This document shows, piece after piece, positions 5,804 to 12,514 of a stretch of DNA of 16,583 nt. Every line of letters begins with the position of its first letter. The first letter of the stretch is position 1. The DNA comes from Clostridiales bacterium UBA4644 (GTDB taxonomy: Bacteria; Bacillota; Clostridia; Oscillospirales; Butyricicoccaceae): the NCBI GenBank assembly GCA_002405755.1, contig DHMK01000042.1:5974-22556 (forward strand). The letters run 5' to 3'. The notes beneath the pieces were generated by a model. That model saw nothing but the letters and a program-made list of their open reading frames with translations. It had not been told where the DNA came from and made no database searches. The translations under genes and the position numbers were made by a program.

Positions 5804-8173
5804 TCATCGGGAAAAAGCAGTCTCAGCATTGATCAGCTGCGCGATCAGCTGCTCTGGCCGGCTTTCCCAAAATTCGCGGTCGCACGCGATCACGAGCTGC
5901 CTTTTGGCGCGGCTTATGGCCGTGTTGATTACGGCCTTTCCGCGGCTTGCCTGCAGAAGAGAATTGGCAAACCAAAGCGAGCCAGAGTTGTTATCGACAG
6001 GACTGAAAATGAGCGTGTCCCATTCCCGGCCCTGGGAAGCGTGGACCGTGAGGATGCGCCCGTCCTTTGCGGCTTTTGGAAAGCTCCGCGAAAGAAGGTT
6101 CCGCTGGCCGTGATAAGGCGTCAGGATCGCATAGTCCTGGGGACATTCGGACGCAAGAAACTGATCGATCGCATGAACCTCGGAGACGCTTTGCCTTTTG
6201 CCGCTGGGGGCGCGGGGCGCGTCTAAAATGAGGATCGAGGTCCCACCCGGATTGGCGCTGCTGAAATCGGCAGAATAGACAGAACGGGCAAGGACGGATG
6301 CAATGGCGTCTCCAAAACGATGCGTCAGCGTAAGATCATACTTCGGCATGTTCCGGAAAGCCGGCTCGGTGCCTTCTTTATAATCGCAGAGCATCTGATC
6401 GAAGCTTTTCTCAAAAAGATCCTCCAGATAAATTGCGGATTGCGACCACAAAAAGACGGAGGAGGCGGAGCCGCTGAATGCGGAATCGTTCATCTCGCAT
6501 ACCGGCGGAAGCTGCATATGATCGCCGAGGAATGTAACGGGAACATTGCGGGCCAGCAGCGTGGCGGCTTTGATCAGGCAGCAGTAGCCGGCTTCGTCCA
6601 TGAAAATGTGGTTCGGGACGAAGGAGCTATCCGCGCCGGGAGGGAATACGCTGATATAACGGTCGACCGTGCAGGCGACGATGCTTTTGCCGCTATATCT
6701 GTCGCGCTCGGCGCACTGAAGCTCTTTCAGCTCCTGCGTCAGGGCATCTGTTCGGGCGGATAATTCATCATCGGAAAGAGGGCGATATGCTTCGTACGGT
6801 TCCTGCTTTTGCTCATTGCTGCGGAGCATATCGTCAATTGCAGAGAAAAAGTCAGAACGATCCTGAGGATCGGAAAGCGCCTTTGTGGAGGCAAAAAGCT
6901 CCTGAAGCTTTGGGGAAAAGCGAACGGTGGAATAGGCTTCTCTGGCCAATGACTGCCCTTCAGACATGAATGCGCTGCACGAATCCTCCAGCTGCGAGAT
7001 CTGATCGTCCGTCACCTTTATCTTGGAAGAAACGGCAGACGAGAGCTCTTTGCTTTCCTTCAGGGATCGATAAAGCGCTTCCAGCTGGCGCACCCGCTTT
7101 TGATAAGCTTCCGTGGAAAACAGCTTCCCCAGCCTGGATCGCAGACTGTGCATAGACCGTTCCGAAGCGGCGATATCCCGAAGCAGGTCATTCATTTCTT
7201 TAACGGCAAGGGTCTTTTGCGCATGCAGTGAGGTCAGCTCCTGCCGATGCGCTCTCTGCTGCATACGGGCTTTTACATAATCCTCCCGGAGCTGCATGGT
7301 GCGGTCGGCCAATGCGGAGACCTTTTCTTTTACGGAGGACAGCGCCGCAGCTTCCGCGCGCAAGGAAAGATAATCCTGATATATTTTCAGCTGGCGCTCG
7401 GCGGCGGCTGTCCTTTGCGCGAGAGCGGCGCTCTCGCAGGCGGCGGAATATTGCTTGGCAAATGCCCGGGAGGGAAGCCCGAGCCGAAGCGCACAGTCGG
7501 CAGAATAGCCGGCCTGCTCGAGAATGGGGATCAGACCAAAAAGCATCTGCTCAACGGCATTATTGGTGGGCGCGGTCAGCAGGACCTTTTTCCCGGCACG
7601 CAGAAGCGCAATGATACAGTTTGCCAGGACGCAGCGTGTTTTGCCGGTGCCGGGCGCGCCCCAGATATAAGAAAACGGCTCTGTCAAGGCACCGTGGATG
7701 GCCGCCTGCTGTTCGGGGGTCGGCTGGTCGCCGAAATATTCCGCAGGAGGCGGCAAGGACGGCGCGGGACGGGAAAGATGGATCCGCGACCCGAAGCTGT
7801 CGTACCAGTTATAAACGCGCTTGACCAGGAACTTCAGATCGGAACAAAGCAAAAGGTCGGCCGGACTTGCAGAGGCGATCAGGTCAAATAAACGCTGATT
7901 CTGCGGCCGGAGCAGGAGCGTTGCCGCCTGGGCATCGTAGGAAACGGGGTTGATCTGATGGGCAGTATATAATTTGCCGCATACCTTGAACTCCAGACTA
8001 TCCGGCGAAGCCTCCGCAGAAAGCCGGGAAGCAAGCTTCAGCAGAAAGCCGTCAATTGTCTGCTCGATATTGTATACGCGCGTCTCGGCGTAACCCCGGC
8101 CGTTGGCTTCAAGATAGCGATAGTAGAGCGCGGCGCTGGTCATGGCGAGAGATCTGAAATCGTTAATATCCAT
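5804..8173 (-). CDS. Upf1-like SF1 helicase with coiled-coil insert (probable prophage cargo)
   Basis: The 789-residue protein has the motifs of SF1B/Upf1-like (AAA_11/AAA_12) helicases: Q motif PTPEQQAAI (about 152-159), Walker A GAPGTGKT (172-179), Ia LLTAPTNNAVEQ (about 198-209), II IFMDEAGYC (523-531), III FLGDHMQLPPV (548-558), IV THRF (617-620), V VHASQGREWD (about 710-719) and VI NTAISRAKRQLV (750-761). Between Ia and II lies a long charged helical stretch (about 250-410) that is probably a coiled coil. The first 150 residues match nothing I recognise, and no nuclease or PLD motif is seen. ATG 8173 is preferred over TTG 8185 because GGAG lies 6 nt upstream. Lying between repressor and integrase on the lysogenic strand, it is a good candidate for a defence or superinfection-exclusion gene; that role is inference. 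Confidence 0.85.
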   Translation of the reverse strand: MDINDFRSLAMTSAALYYRYLEANGRGYAETRVYNIEQTIDGFLLKLASRLSAEASPDSLEFKVCGKLYTAHQINPVSYDAQAATLLLRPQNQRLFDLIASASPADLLLCSDLKFLVKRVYNWYDSFGSRIHLSRPAPSLPPPAEYFGDQPTPEQQAAIHGALTEPFSYIWGAPGTGKTRCVLANCIIALLRAGKKVLLTAPTNNAVEQMLFGLIPILEQAGYSADCALRLGLPSRAFAKQYSAACESAALAQRTAAAERQLKIYQDYLSLRAEAAALSSVKEKVSALADRTMQLREDYVKARMQQRAHRQELTSLHAQKTLAVKEMNDLLRDIAASERSMHSLRSRLGKLFSTEAYQKRVRQLEALYRSLKESKELSSAVSSKIKVTDDQISQLEDSCSAFMSEGQSLAREAYSTVRFSPKLQELFASTKALSDPQDRSDFFSAIDDMLRSNEQKQEPYEAYRPLSDDELSARTDALTQELKELQCAERDRYSGKSIVACTVDRYISVFPPGADSSFVPNHIFMDEAGYCCLIKAATLLARNVPVTFLGDHMQLPPVCEMNDSAFSGSASSVFLWSQSAIYLEDLFEKSFDQMLCDYKEGTEPAFRNMPKYDLTLTHRFGDAIASVLARSVYSADFSSANPGGTSILILDAPRAPSGKRQSVSEVHAIDQFLASECPQDYAILTPYHGQRNLLSRSFPKAAKDGRILTVHASQGREWDTLIFSPVDNNSGSLWFANSLLQASRGKAVINTAISRAKRQLVIACDREFWESRPEQLIAQLINAETAFSR

Positions 8174-8190
8174 GGTCCTCTCCAATGGTT

Positions 8191-8212
8191 CCGCAGGCAG
8201 ATCGGCCTGCGG
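8191..8212 (+). terminator. Perfect hairpin between repressor and helicase, terminator-like on the plus strand
   Basis: CCGCAGGC (8191-8198) pairs perfectly with GCCTGCGG (8205-8212) across a 6-nt loop. On the plus strand it is followed by TATTTTTATTT, so it could stop antisense transcripts entering the repressor gene. On the minus strand there is no T-tract. There it would fold in the mRNA 8 nt before the helicase ribosome binding site and could modulate translation or mark an RNA end. Confidence 0.45.
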
Positions 8213-8236
8213 TATTTTTATTTCAGGCCTGGCCGC

Positions 8237-8851
8237 TCACCGGACGCCGGAGGTGAAGGCGACGGCTTTTCCGAGGATGCGGAGGGCGTTCATCTCCTCG
8301 GCCCAGAAGGCCATCGGGCGGTATAGGGGATTTTCGGCCTCCAGGATGACATGATCGGGAAAGATGCGAACGCGCTTGAGGGTGGCCTCGTCGTCGATGA
8401 GGACGGCGGCGATCTGGCCGTGCTCCACGGTGTCCTGCTGGCGGATATAGACGATGTCGCCGTCGAAGATGCGGGCGTTGATCATGCTGTCGCCCTTGCA
8501 GCGGAGGGCAAAATCGGCGTGGATATGCGCCGGGATGTCTACATCCCCCTCGTGGTTCTCCTCCGCCAGGATGGGCGTGCCGCAGGCGATGGACCCCACC
8601 AGCGGGATCTTCCGCATGGCCGGCATGGGGAGGAGGTTGTCGGGCGCGGGAGAAGATTCAACGCCAAGCAGGACAAGCGGGGAGATCTTAAGTGCTTCAG
8701 CAAGCTTGTAGATTCGACTGCGCTTCATGTTCGCTATATTGCCAGATTCCCAGCGGGAAACAGTTCCTTCGGAAACACCGACATAATCTGCCACATCCTT
8801 CATGGTAAGGCCAAGCTCGATGCGGCGGTCTTTGATGATATTGGAAGTCAT
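8237..8851 (-). CDS. CI/LexA-like phage repressor (HTH plus S24 autocleavage domain)
   Basis: The 204-residue protein joins an XRE-type HTH (about 5-60, with TMKDVADYVGVSEGTVSRWE) to a LexA/CI S24 peptidase domain. The probable cleavage site is Cys90-Gly91 in GSIACGTP, the nucleophile Ser122 in KGDSMIN, and the general base Lys159 in EATLKR. By family knowledge it holds the prophage silent and cleaves itself when RecA filaments form. The frame is open 44 codons further upstream, but that stretch crosses the promoter and operators. ATG 8851 has GAGGTGA 7 nt upstream and begins just before the HTH. Its promoter overlaps an operator copy, which indicates autoregulation. Confidence 0.92.
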   Translation of the reverse strand: MTSNIIKDRRIELGLTMKDVADYVGVSEGTVSRWESGNIANMKRSRIYKLAEALKISPLVLLGVESSPAPDNLLPMPAMRKIPLVGSIACGTPILAEENHEGDVDIPAHIHADFALRCKGDSMINARIFDGDIVYIRQQDTVEHGQIAAVLIDDEATLKRVRIFPDHVILEAENPLYRPMAFWAEEMNALRILGKAVAFTSGVR

Positions 8852-8869
8852 GATGTTCACCTCAAGGTC

Positions 8870-8898
8870 ATTATACGGCATGGATTGCGGAAATGCAA
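8870..8898 (-). promoter_or_regulatory. Repressor (lysogenic) promoter, PRM-like
   Basis: On the minus strand TTGCAT (8893-8898) and a perfect TATAAT (8870-8875) are 17 nt apart. The -35 lies inside operator copy 1 (8885-8898), so bound repressor would limit its own transcription. The helicase and integrase genes follow on the same strand. Confidence 0.75.
8885..8898. promoter_or_regulatory. Repressor operator copy 1
   Basis: TTGCGGAAATGCAA differs at one position from operator copy 4 and is nearly palindromic. It covers the -35 box of the repressor promoter. Confidence 0.6.
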
Positions 8899-8925
8899 TA
8901 AAAATCGCTGAAAATGCAGAAAAAC

Positions 8926-8939
8926 TTGCGTAAATGTAT
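8926..8939. promoter_or_regulatory. Repressor operator copy 2
   Basis: TTGCGTAAATGTAT keeps the left half-site exactly and a degenerate right half. It ends at the first base of the early promoter's -35 box, where bound repressor would compete with RNA polymerase. Confidence 0.55.
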
Positions 8940-8967
8940 TGACAAGCGGAAATCGCTGTGATACTAT
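8939..8967 (+). promoter_or_regulatory. Early lytic promoter, PR-like
   Basis: TTGACA (8939-8944) and TACTAT (8962-8967) are 17 nt apart on the plus strand and point into the Cro-like gene. Operator copies 2 and 3 flank the promoter directly, so it should be off in the lysogen. Confidence 0.8.
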
Positions 8968-8969
8968 AC

Positions 8970-8983
8970 TTGCGTAAACGCAA
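8970..8983. promoter_or_regulatory. Repressor operator copy 3
   Basis: TTGCGTAAACGCAA, extending to CTTGCGTAAACGCAAG (8969-8984), is a near-perfect palindrome 2 nt downstream of the early promoter's -10. It covers the transcription start. Confidence 0.65.
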
Positions 8984-9003
8984 GACGAAAGGAGGGAAAC
9001 ACG

Positions 9004-9219
9004 GTGTTTAACGCGAATAAGCTCAAGGGCGAAATGGCCGAAAAAGGTTGTTCTGCCGAAAAGCTTGCTGCGGCATTAGGCATAAATCCAAGCACCCTAT
9101 ACCGCAAGATGACCGGAGCCAGCGAATTTACCAGATCAGAAATTCAGCTTGCGGCGGCGTTTCTTGACCTTTCGGCAAGCGATATACAGGATATTTTTTT
9201 TGCGAAGGAACTTGCGTAA
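9004..9219 (+). CDS. Cro-like small HTH protein
   Basis: This 71-residue protein has an XRE-type HTH over most of its length (about 10-60; SAEKLAAALGINPSTLYRKMTG). It is the first gene of the early operon, divergent from the repressor, and is therefore the likely Cro-like partner of the switch. The start is GTG, with AAAGGAGGG 7 nt upstream. Its stop codon TAA lies inside a fourth operator copy. HTH identity is clear; a true Cro role is inferred from position. Confidence 0.82.
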   Translation: MFNANKLKGEMAEKGCSAEKLAAALGINPSTLYRKMTGASEFTRSEIQLAAAFLDLSASDIQDIFFAKELA

Positions 9220-9225
9220 ATGCAA
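9212..9225. promoter_or_regulatory. Operator copy 4, overlapping the Cro-like stop codon
   Basis: TTGCGTAAATGCAA (in CTTGCGTAAATGCAAG, 9211-9226) is the most regular copy of the operator and lies about 230 nt downstream of copy 3. The stop TAA (9217-9219) is part of it. No promoter is evident nearby, so it may act as a transcription roadblock or a looping site. Confidence 0.6.
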
Positions 9226-9245
9226 GCAACAAGGAGGCAAACACA

Positions 9246-9452
9246 ATGGAAAACAACCATGATGCGGCGCAGCGGTGGTATGCAGCGCTGGAGGAAAAGC
9301 ACGAAGCCATGAGCGACGAGGAGCGGAAGCTTTGGTATCAGACGGAGGAGGGCGGCATCTTCCTTGGGGTGCTGCAGGATCTCTGGCGGGAGGATCTGGA
9401 CGAGGTGATCCTGCGGGCCTATGAGAGGGCACGGAGGGCGGGGGAGAGGTGA
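9246..9452 (+). CDS. Hypothetical small acidic phage protein
   Basis: A 68-residue protein that I do not recognise, rich in Glu, Arg and Trp and predicted helical throughout, with no transmembrane segment. AAGGAGG precedes the ATG by 8 nt. It follows operator copy 4 in the early operon and its end abuts the next gene. Confidence 0.65.
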   Translation: MENNHDAAQRWYAALEEKHEAMSDEERKLWYQTEEGGIFLGVLQDLWREDLDEVILRAYERARRAGER

Positions 9453-9457
9453 ACGCG

Positions 9458-9679
9458 ATGGAGAGCATCCTGATGTCGCCGATGGCGAAAGCGCATCCAA
9501 AAGCAAAGCCCCTGGCCCTGGCGCTGGTAGAAGCAGCGGCAAGACAAGGGGCAAGCGCGGAGGAGCTGCGCCTGGCGTGCGTCATGGCGCAGGAGGCGTA
9601 TCGGCTGGCGATGGACAACTCACGCGTCCCGGTCACGGAGTTCGAGCGCGACGCCAAAGCCGCCCTCGAGCGCATCTAA
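9458..9679 (+). CDS. Hypothetical small phage protein
   Basis: A 73-residue, mostly helical protein without recognisable motifs (MESILMSPMAKAHPKAKP...). The frame also opens with GTG 9449, which overlaps the previous stop, but ATG 9458 is preferred because GAGGTGA lies 7 nt before it while GTG 9449 has no room for a ribosome binding site. It lies in the early operon between two small genes. Confidence 0.6.
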   Translation: MESILMSPMAKAHPKAKPLALALVEAAARQGASAEELRLACVMAQEAYRLAMDNSRVPVTEFERDAKAALERI

Positions 9680-9701
9680 CAAACAACAGGAGGGAAACAG
9701 C

Positions 9702-9908
9702 ATGTTAAAGCGAGATCTGGCGGCGGCGGAGCTGGAACGGCTGCAGGAGATCTTTCCGGGAAACGGAACGATCTCTCTGCGGCAGGCGGCAAAGTATCTG
9801 GGGCGGGATGTGCGGACGCTCCAGGCGAACCGGAGCTTCCCGCTGAAGAAGGTGGGGCGCCGGTACTGGGTGAGCCTGGTGGGGCTGGCGCAGTGGATCC
9901 ACAGCTGA
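9702..9908 (+). CDS. Excisionase-like HTH protein (MerR/HTH_17 type)
   Basis: The 68-residue protein has a winged-HTH of the excisionase/MerR type: SLRQAAKYLGRDVRTLQAN (about 25-43), then the wing FPLKKVGRRYWVSLVGLAQWI. Such small proteins bend attachment-site DNA to favour excision, or act as regulators. Its position early in the lytic operon suits an excisionase, although it is far from the integrase. AGGAGGG lies 7 nt before the ATG. Confidence 0.65.
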   Translation: MLKRDLAAAELERLQEIFPGNGTISLRQAAKYLGRDVRTLQANRSFPLKKVGRRYWVSLVGLAQWIHS

Positions 9909-9922
9909 AGGAGGAGGCGGCG

Positions 9923-10228
9923 ATGTGGGATGCGCGAAGCTGCTGGCTGTGCGGGCGGAACGGCACGGCGGATCCGCTGGACAAGCATCATATCTTCGGC
10001 GGGGCCTGCCGGAAGAAAAGCGAGAAATACGGGCTGGTGGTCTGGCTCTGCCACCGGCGGTGCCATCTTTCCGGCAAGCGGGCGGCGCACAGCTGCCGGG
10101 AGACCATGGACGCGCTGCACAAATACGGCCAGAAGCTGGCCATGGAGCGGATGGGCTGGACGAAGGAGGAGTTCATGCTGGAGTTTGGCAGGAATTATCT
10201 GGACGAGGGAGACCTTGCAGAGATTTAA
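9923..10228 (+). CDS. HNH-like zinc-binding phage protein
   Basis: The 101-residue protein has a CxxC knuckle (Cys7, Cys10), then DKHHIFGG (about 20-27) and WLCHRRCH, giving a beta-beta-metal type fold as in phage HNH proteins. It ends in the FGRNYL tail that I recall in similar clostridial phage proteins. The usual central Asn of HNH nucleases is not evident, so nuclease activity is uncertain. ATG 9923, with AAGGAGGA 7 nt upstream, is preferred over an in-frame ATG at 9893 inside the previous gene. A role in DNA recombination or processing is likely but inferred. Confidence 0.65.
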   Translation: MWDARSCWLCGRNGTADPLDKHHIFGGACRKKSEKYGLVVWLCHRRCHLSGKRAAHSCRETMDALHKYGQKLAMERMGWTKEEFMLEFGRNYLDEGDLAEI

Positions 10229-10380
10229 GGGCAGGCCGCCGCCCCCGGGCGGCGGTGCTCCGAGCAGGAGGAACCAGCCGGGACAGCTGGCCGCCGGAAT
10301 GCAGACAGGGATCCGGAGCGCTGCCGCCGAGGGGCGGCGAGACCCCTTGGAAAACAATTTTTATGAGGAGGAGCACTACA
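10229..10380 (+). other. GC-rich structured intergenic leader
   Basis: This 152-nt gap has no convincing gene. It contains three hairpins: a 9-bp GC palindrome (10236-10244 with 10247-10255), a 5-bp stem (10274-10278 with 10286-10290) and a 6-bp stem with a GAGG loop (10323-10328 with 10333-10338). No T-tract follows, so they are not ordinary terminators. It may be an mRNA leader or processing region. Confidence 0.4.
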
Positions 10381-10668
10381 ATGATCGAATGCAGGATCGG
10401 AAAAAACACGAAGGACAGGTATATCAGGATCAATGGGACGATCCAGGATCTGGCGCTGGATCTGGCGCTGATGATCAACAGCATTTACAACTCGATCCGC
10501 CGGCATCGCCCGGAGGCGGCGGAGGCCTTTGCCCAGGTCCTTCCGCAGATGCTGGCGGATCTCAGGGATGAGATCTTCGGGCCGGCGAAGCTGGAGGGCG
10601 TCTCGATCGTGACGGTGGTAAAGAAGAAAGAGGAAGAAGATGCGGCGGAAGAGGAAGAAGCAAGGTAG
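10381..10668 (+). CDS. Hypothetical phage protein with acidic tail
   Basis: A 95-residue protein that I do not recognise. The N-terminal part (MIECRIGKNTKDRYIRINGT) looks beta-rich, a helix follows, and the last 15 residues are mostly Glu and Lys. ATG 10381 is chosen because GAGGAGG lies 9 nt upstream; the frame is open much further back but only across the structured gap. Its 3' end overlaps the next gene by 29 nt. It uses a TAG stop. Confidence 0.65.
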   Translation: MIECRIGKNTKDRYIRINGTIQDLALDLALMINSIYNSIRRHRPEAAEAFAQVLPQMLADLRDEIFGPAKLEGVSIVTVVKKKEEEDAAEEEEAR

Positions 10669-10840
10669 GCGGCTGCGGCCGCTCTGGGGCGCGCTGGCGG
10701 CGATGAGCTTTCTTTTGACGCTGGGAGCTGCCGGCGGAATGGAGCACGGCACCATGGCGCTGGGGCAGGGCGTCTGGCTCATGGCGGCGTCCCTGGGGGC
10801 GGGAACGGCCTTTGCAAAGCTGGCCGGACTGCTGGAATAA
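10640..10840 (+). CDS. Small two-pass membrane protein
   Basis: The 66-residue protein has a very basic N-terminus (MRRKRKKQGRRLR) followed by two hydrophobic segments (about 15-32 and 43-62), so it is probably a small inner-membrane protein. GAGGAAG precedes the ATG. It begins within the end of the preceding gene. Its function is unknown; such proteins occur in similar places in clostridial prophages. Confidence 0.55.
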   Translation: MRRKRKKQGRRLRPLWGALAAMSFLLTLGAAGGMEHGTMALGQGVWLMAASLGAGTAFAKLAGLLE

Positions 10841-10854
10841 CGGAGGGAGAGGAA

Positions 10855-11493
10855 ATGAAGCTTTCGAAATATGCAAGCCTGGTGAAGCGCTGCGGACGGT
10901 GCATCGTGGCGCGGGTGGAGGGCAGCGGGATGTGGCTGGGGACGAGCGGCGCGCTCTACCGGGCGGCTGAGCTGCCGGAGCCGGAGGGGGAGGACCAGGT
11001 GCGGGCGATGCTGGACCTGCCGGAGCAGACCTGGAACAAGGTATATATGAGCGAGATCCGGGCGGAGAGCACGGCTGATGTTCTGGGCATGGACCTCTCC
11101 CCCTATGCGATGGGCGAGCAGGACGCGGACAAGCTGAAGATGATGGCCGCGCACAACGGCTTCTGGTACGCCTGCTACCGCTGCCGGGAGGACGGCGAGC
11201 TGATCTTCTTTGATGAGGAGGCGCTGGGGCCGGTGGCGGAGGAGATCCGGCGCAGCGATTACATCAAGTTTACGGCACGGCGGGCAGAGGATGGGACGCG
11301 GTATCTGGTGGTGCATGACGGCTTTGATGTGCTGGCGGCGATCCTGCCCGTGCAGGTGCTGACGGAGGAATATATGACGGATCTGGCGGAGTTTCAGGCG
11401 CTGTGCACCAGGCAGTATTGGAAGGACCAAGCCGACCGGCCGGCGGACGCGCCGGAGGAGGAACAAATGGAACTGGAGGGAACGGAATGCTGA
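10855..11493 (+). CDS. Conserved phage hypothetical protein, 212 residues
   Basis: I cannot name a family. The protein begins MKLSKYASLVKRCGRC, is mixed alpha/beta, soluble and acidic, and resembles in style a conserved early protein of Oscillospiraceae-type prophages. Cys13 and Cys16 form a CxxC pair, but no partner pair is obvious. The last 20 residues are acidic and probably disordered. GGAGGGAGAGG precedes the ATG, and the stop overlaps the next start by 7 nt. No enzyme motif is visible. Confidence 0.75.
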   Translation: MKLSKYASLVKRCGRCIVARVEGSGMWLGTSGALYRAAELPEPEGEDQVRAMLDLPEQTWNKVYMSEIRAESTADVLGMDLSPYAMGEQDADKLKMMAAHNGFWYACYRCREDGELIFFDEEALGPVAEEIRRSDYIKFTARRAEDGTRYLVVHDGFDVLAAILPVQVLTEEYMTDLAEFQALCTRQYWKDQADRPADAPEEEQMELEGTEC

Positions 11494-11843
11494 CGATGGA
11501 AGAGATGCGGCGCGTGATGGACCGCTATTCAGAGGAAGGCGAAAGCTGCCGCGCGGTCATGCCGGACTGGGCGCCGGACGTGGTGGAGGACCTGAAGCGG
11601 CGGCTCCAGGCGGCGGAGACGCGGGAAGCGCGGATGCGGGAGCGGATCGCGCTGCTGGGGCTGGAGGGGATGTTCGTCCCCAAGGAGGATCTGATCCCGG
11701 ACAGGAAGACGGCGGCGGCGCTTTTGCGCCGGTGTACCGGGGAGGAGCTTCGCTGCGGGAAATGCCCGCTGCAGGGGCTGGGAGACCAGTGCTGCGACGC
11801 GCTCAAGCTCTGGAGCGCGGAGCTGCTGGAGGAGAAGAGCTGA
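11487..11843 (+). CDS. Hypothetical phage protein with C-terminal cysteine cluster
   Basis: The 118-residue protein has a helical, charged N-terminal half, probably a short coiled coil (about 25-55), and a C-terminal cluster CGKCPLQGLGDQCC that could hold a zinc ion. ATG 11487 is chosen because GGAGG lies about 8 nt upstream and it overlaps the previous stop. The upstream in-frame extension lies inside the preceding gene. Function unknown; it is one of four small cysteine-rich proteins in this operon. Confidence 0.65.
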   Translation: MLTMEEMRRVMDRYSEEGESCRAVMPDWAPDVVEDLKRRLQAAETREARMRERIALLGLEGMFVPKEDLIPDRKTAAALLRRCTGEELRCGKCPLQGLGDQCCDALKLWSAELLEEKS

Positions 11844-11926
11844 ACGAGGGCTTCGGCCCTCTGCCGGAGCTGCCGGAGGAACGGCGGCCTGGGAAGAGCG
11901 CCGGAACGGGAAGGGAGGAGACAGGA

Positions 11927-12364
11927 ATGGACAGGAACGGACAGCGGGAGCCTTGGATGCGCATTATGGCGCTGCCGGTGTGCACCTGCGGGCGAGTGCT
12001 GACCAAGAAGAGCCTGCTGCGGGAGCTTTGGGCAGACAAGAACCACCGGCCGGGGCCGACGGTGAGCTGGATCCGCTCCAGCGTGGCGGAGATCGGGATG
12101 GCCTGCCCGGCGTGCAGCCGGGACAGAAGGGTGCGGTTTCTCTGCTGCGACCGGTTTGAGAGCCGGCGCCCGGCGCCGGCGGACATCTGGCCGATCCCGC
12201 CGGGGGAGGAGGCGGAGACCGTGCTCCGCCAGGTGCTGAAGCGCCGGGAGCAGGAGGGTCTGCCGAAGGAGCAGCCGGCGGAATATCGAAGGAGCACCCC
12301 GGAGGATGCGGCGCGGGCAAAGCAGTGGATCGCGCGGCTCCGGACGCAGGCGGGCGGCAGCTGA
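11927..12364 (+). CDS. Hypothetical zinc-ribbon-like phage protein
   Basis: The 145-residue protein has paired cysteines: CTCG near residue 20, CPAC near residue 64 and CC near residue 75, suggesting a zinc-binding N-terminal half. The C-terminal half is basic and helical. ATG 11927 follows GGGAGGAG by about 6 nt; the frame is open upstream through the gap and into the previous gene without a better start. Function unknown. Confidence 0.6.
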   Translation: MDRNGQREPWMRIMALPVCTCGRVLTKKSLLRELWADKNHRPGPTVSWIRSSVAEIGMACPACSRDRRVRFLCCDRFESRRPAPADIWPIPPGEEAETVLRQVLKRREQEGLPKEQPAEYRRSTPEDAARAKQWIARLRTQAGGS

Positions 12365-12383
12365 AAAGCGCGGGCAGGATCAG

Positions 12384-12476
12384 GGCTGCCCCGGGCGGTG
12401 AAATACAGACGTCCGAGGGTCACTTCCTTATGACCGGCGGCGAAGGCCGCGAGTCCCTTCGTCGTCCGGGGGAGCC
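12384..12476 (+). ncRNA. Candidate structured RNA with nested stems (no known family recognised)
   Basis: The only non-coding gap in this stretch folds as a nested structure. The closing stem pairs 12384-12394 with 12466-12476 (10 of 11 positions). A second stem pairs 12408-12419 with 12455-12466 (10 of 12, counting one G-U pair). Inside are GGTCA/TGACC (12418-12422 with 12431-12435) and GCGGC/GCCGC with a GAAG loop (12437-12441 with 12446-12450). The two long stems share one base, and the inner hairpin overlaps the second stem by two, so the ends are approximate. TTGATCTATTTTAT follows, then the ribosome binding site of the DUF3846 gene. It could be a cis-regulatory leader or a small RNA. 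Confidence 0.5.
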
Positions 12477-12514
12477 TTGATCTATTTTATAAATCTCAAA
12501 AGGAGGATGACAGC

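Noticed and set aside
8174..8185. TTG start four codons upstream for the helicase
   Set aside because: No ribosome binding site lies before it, whereas GGAG is well placed for ATG 8173.
9925..10668. A 247-codon frame covering the HNH-like gene, the gap and the next gene
   Set aside because: Only its last 95 codons, after the ribosome binding site and ATG at 10381, look real. The first part is out of frame with the zinc protein and has unlikely composition.
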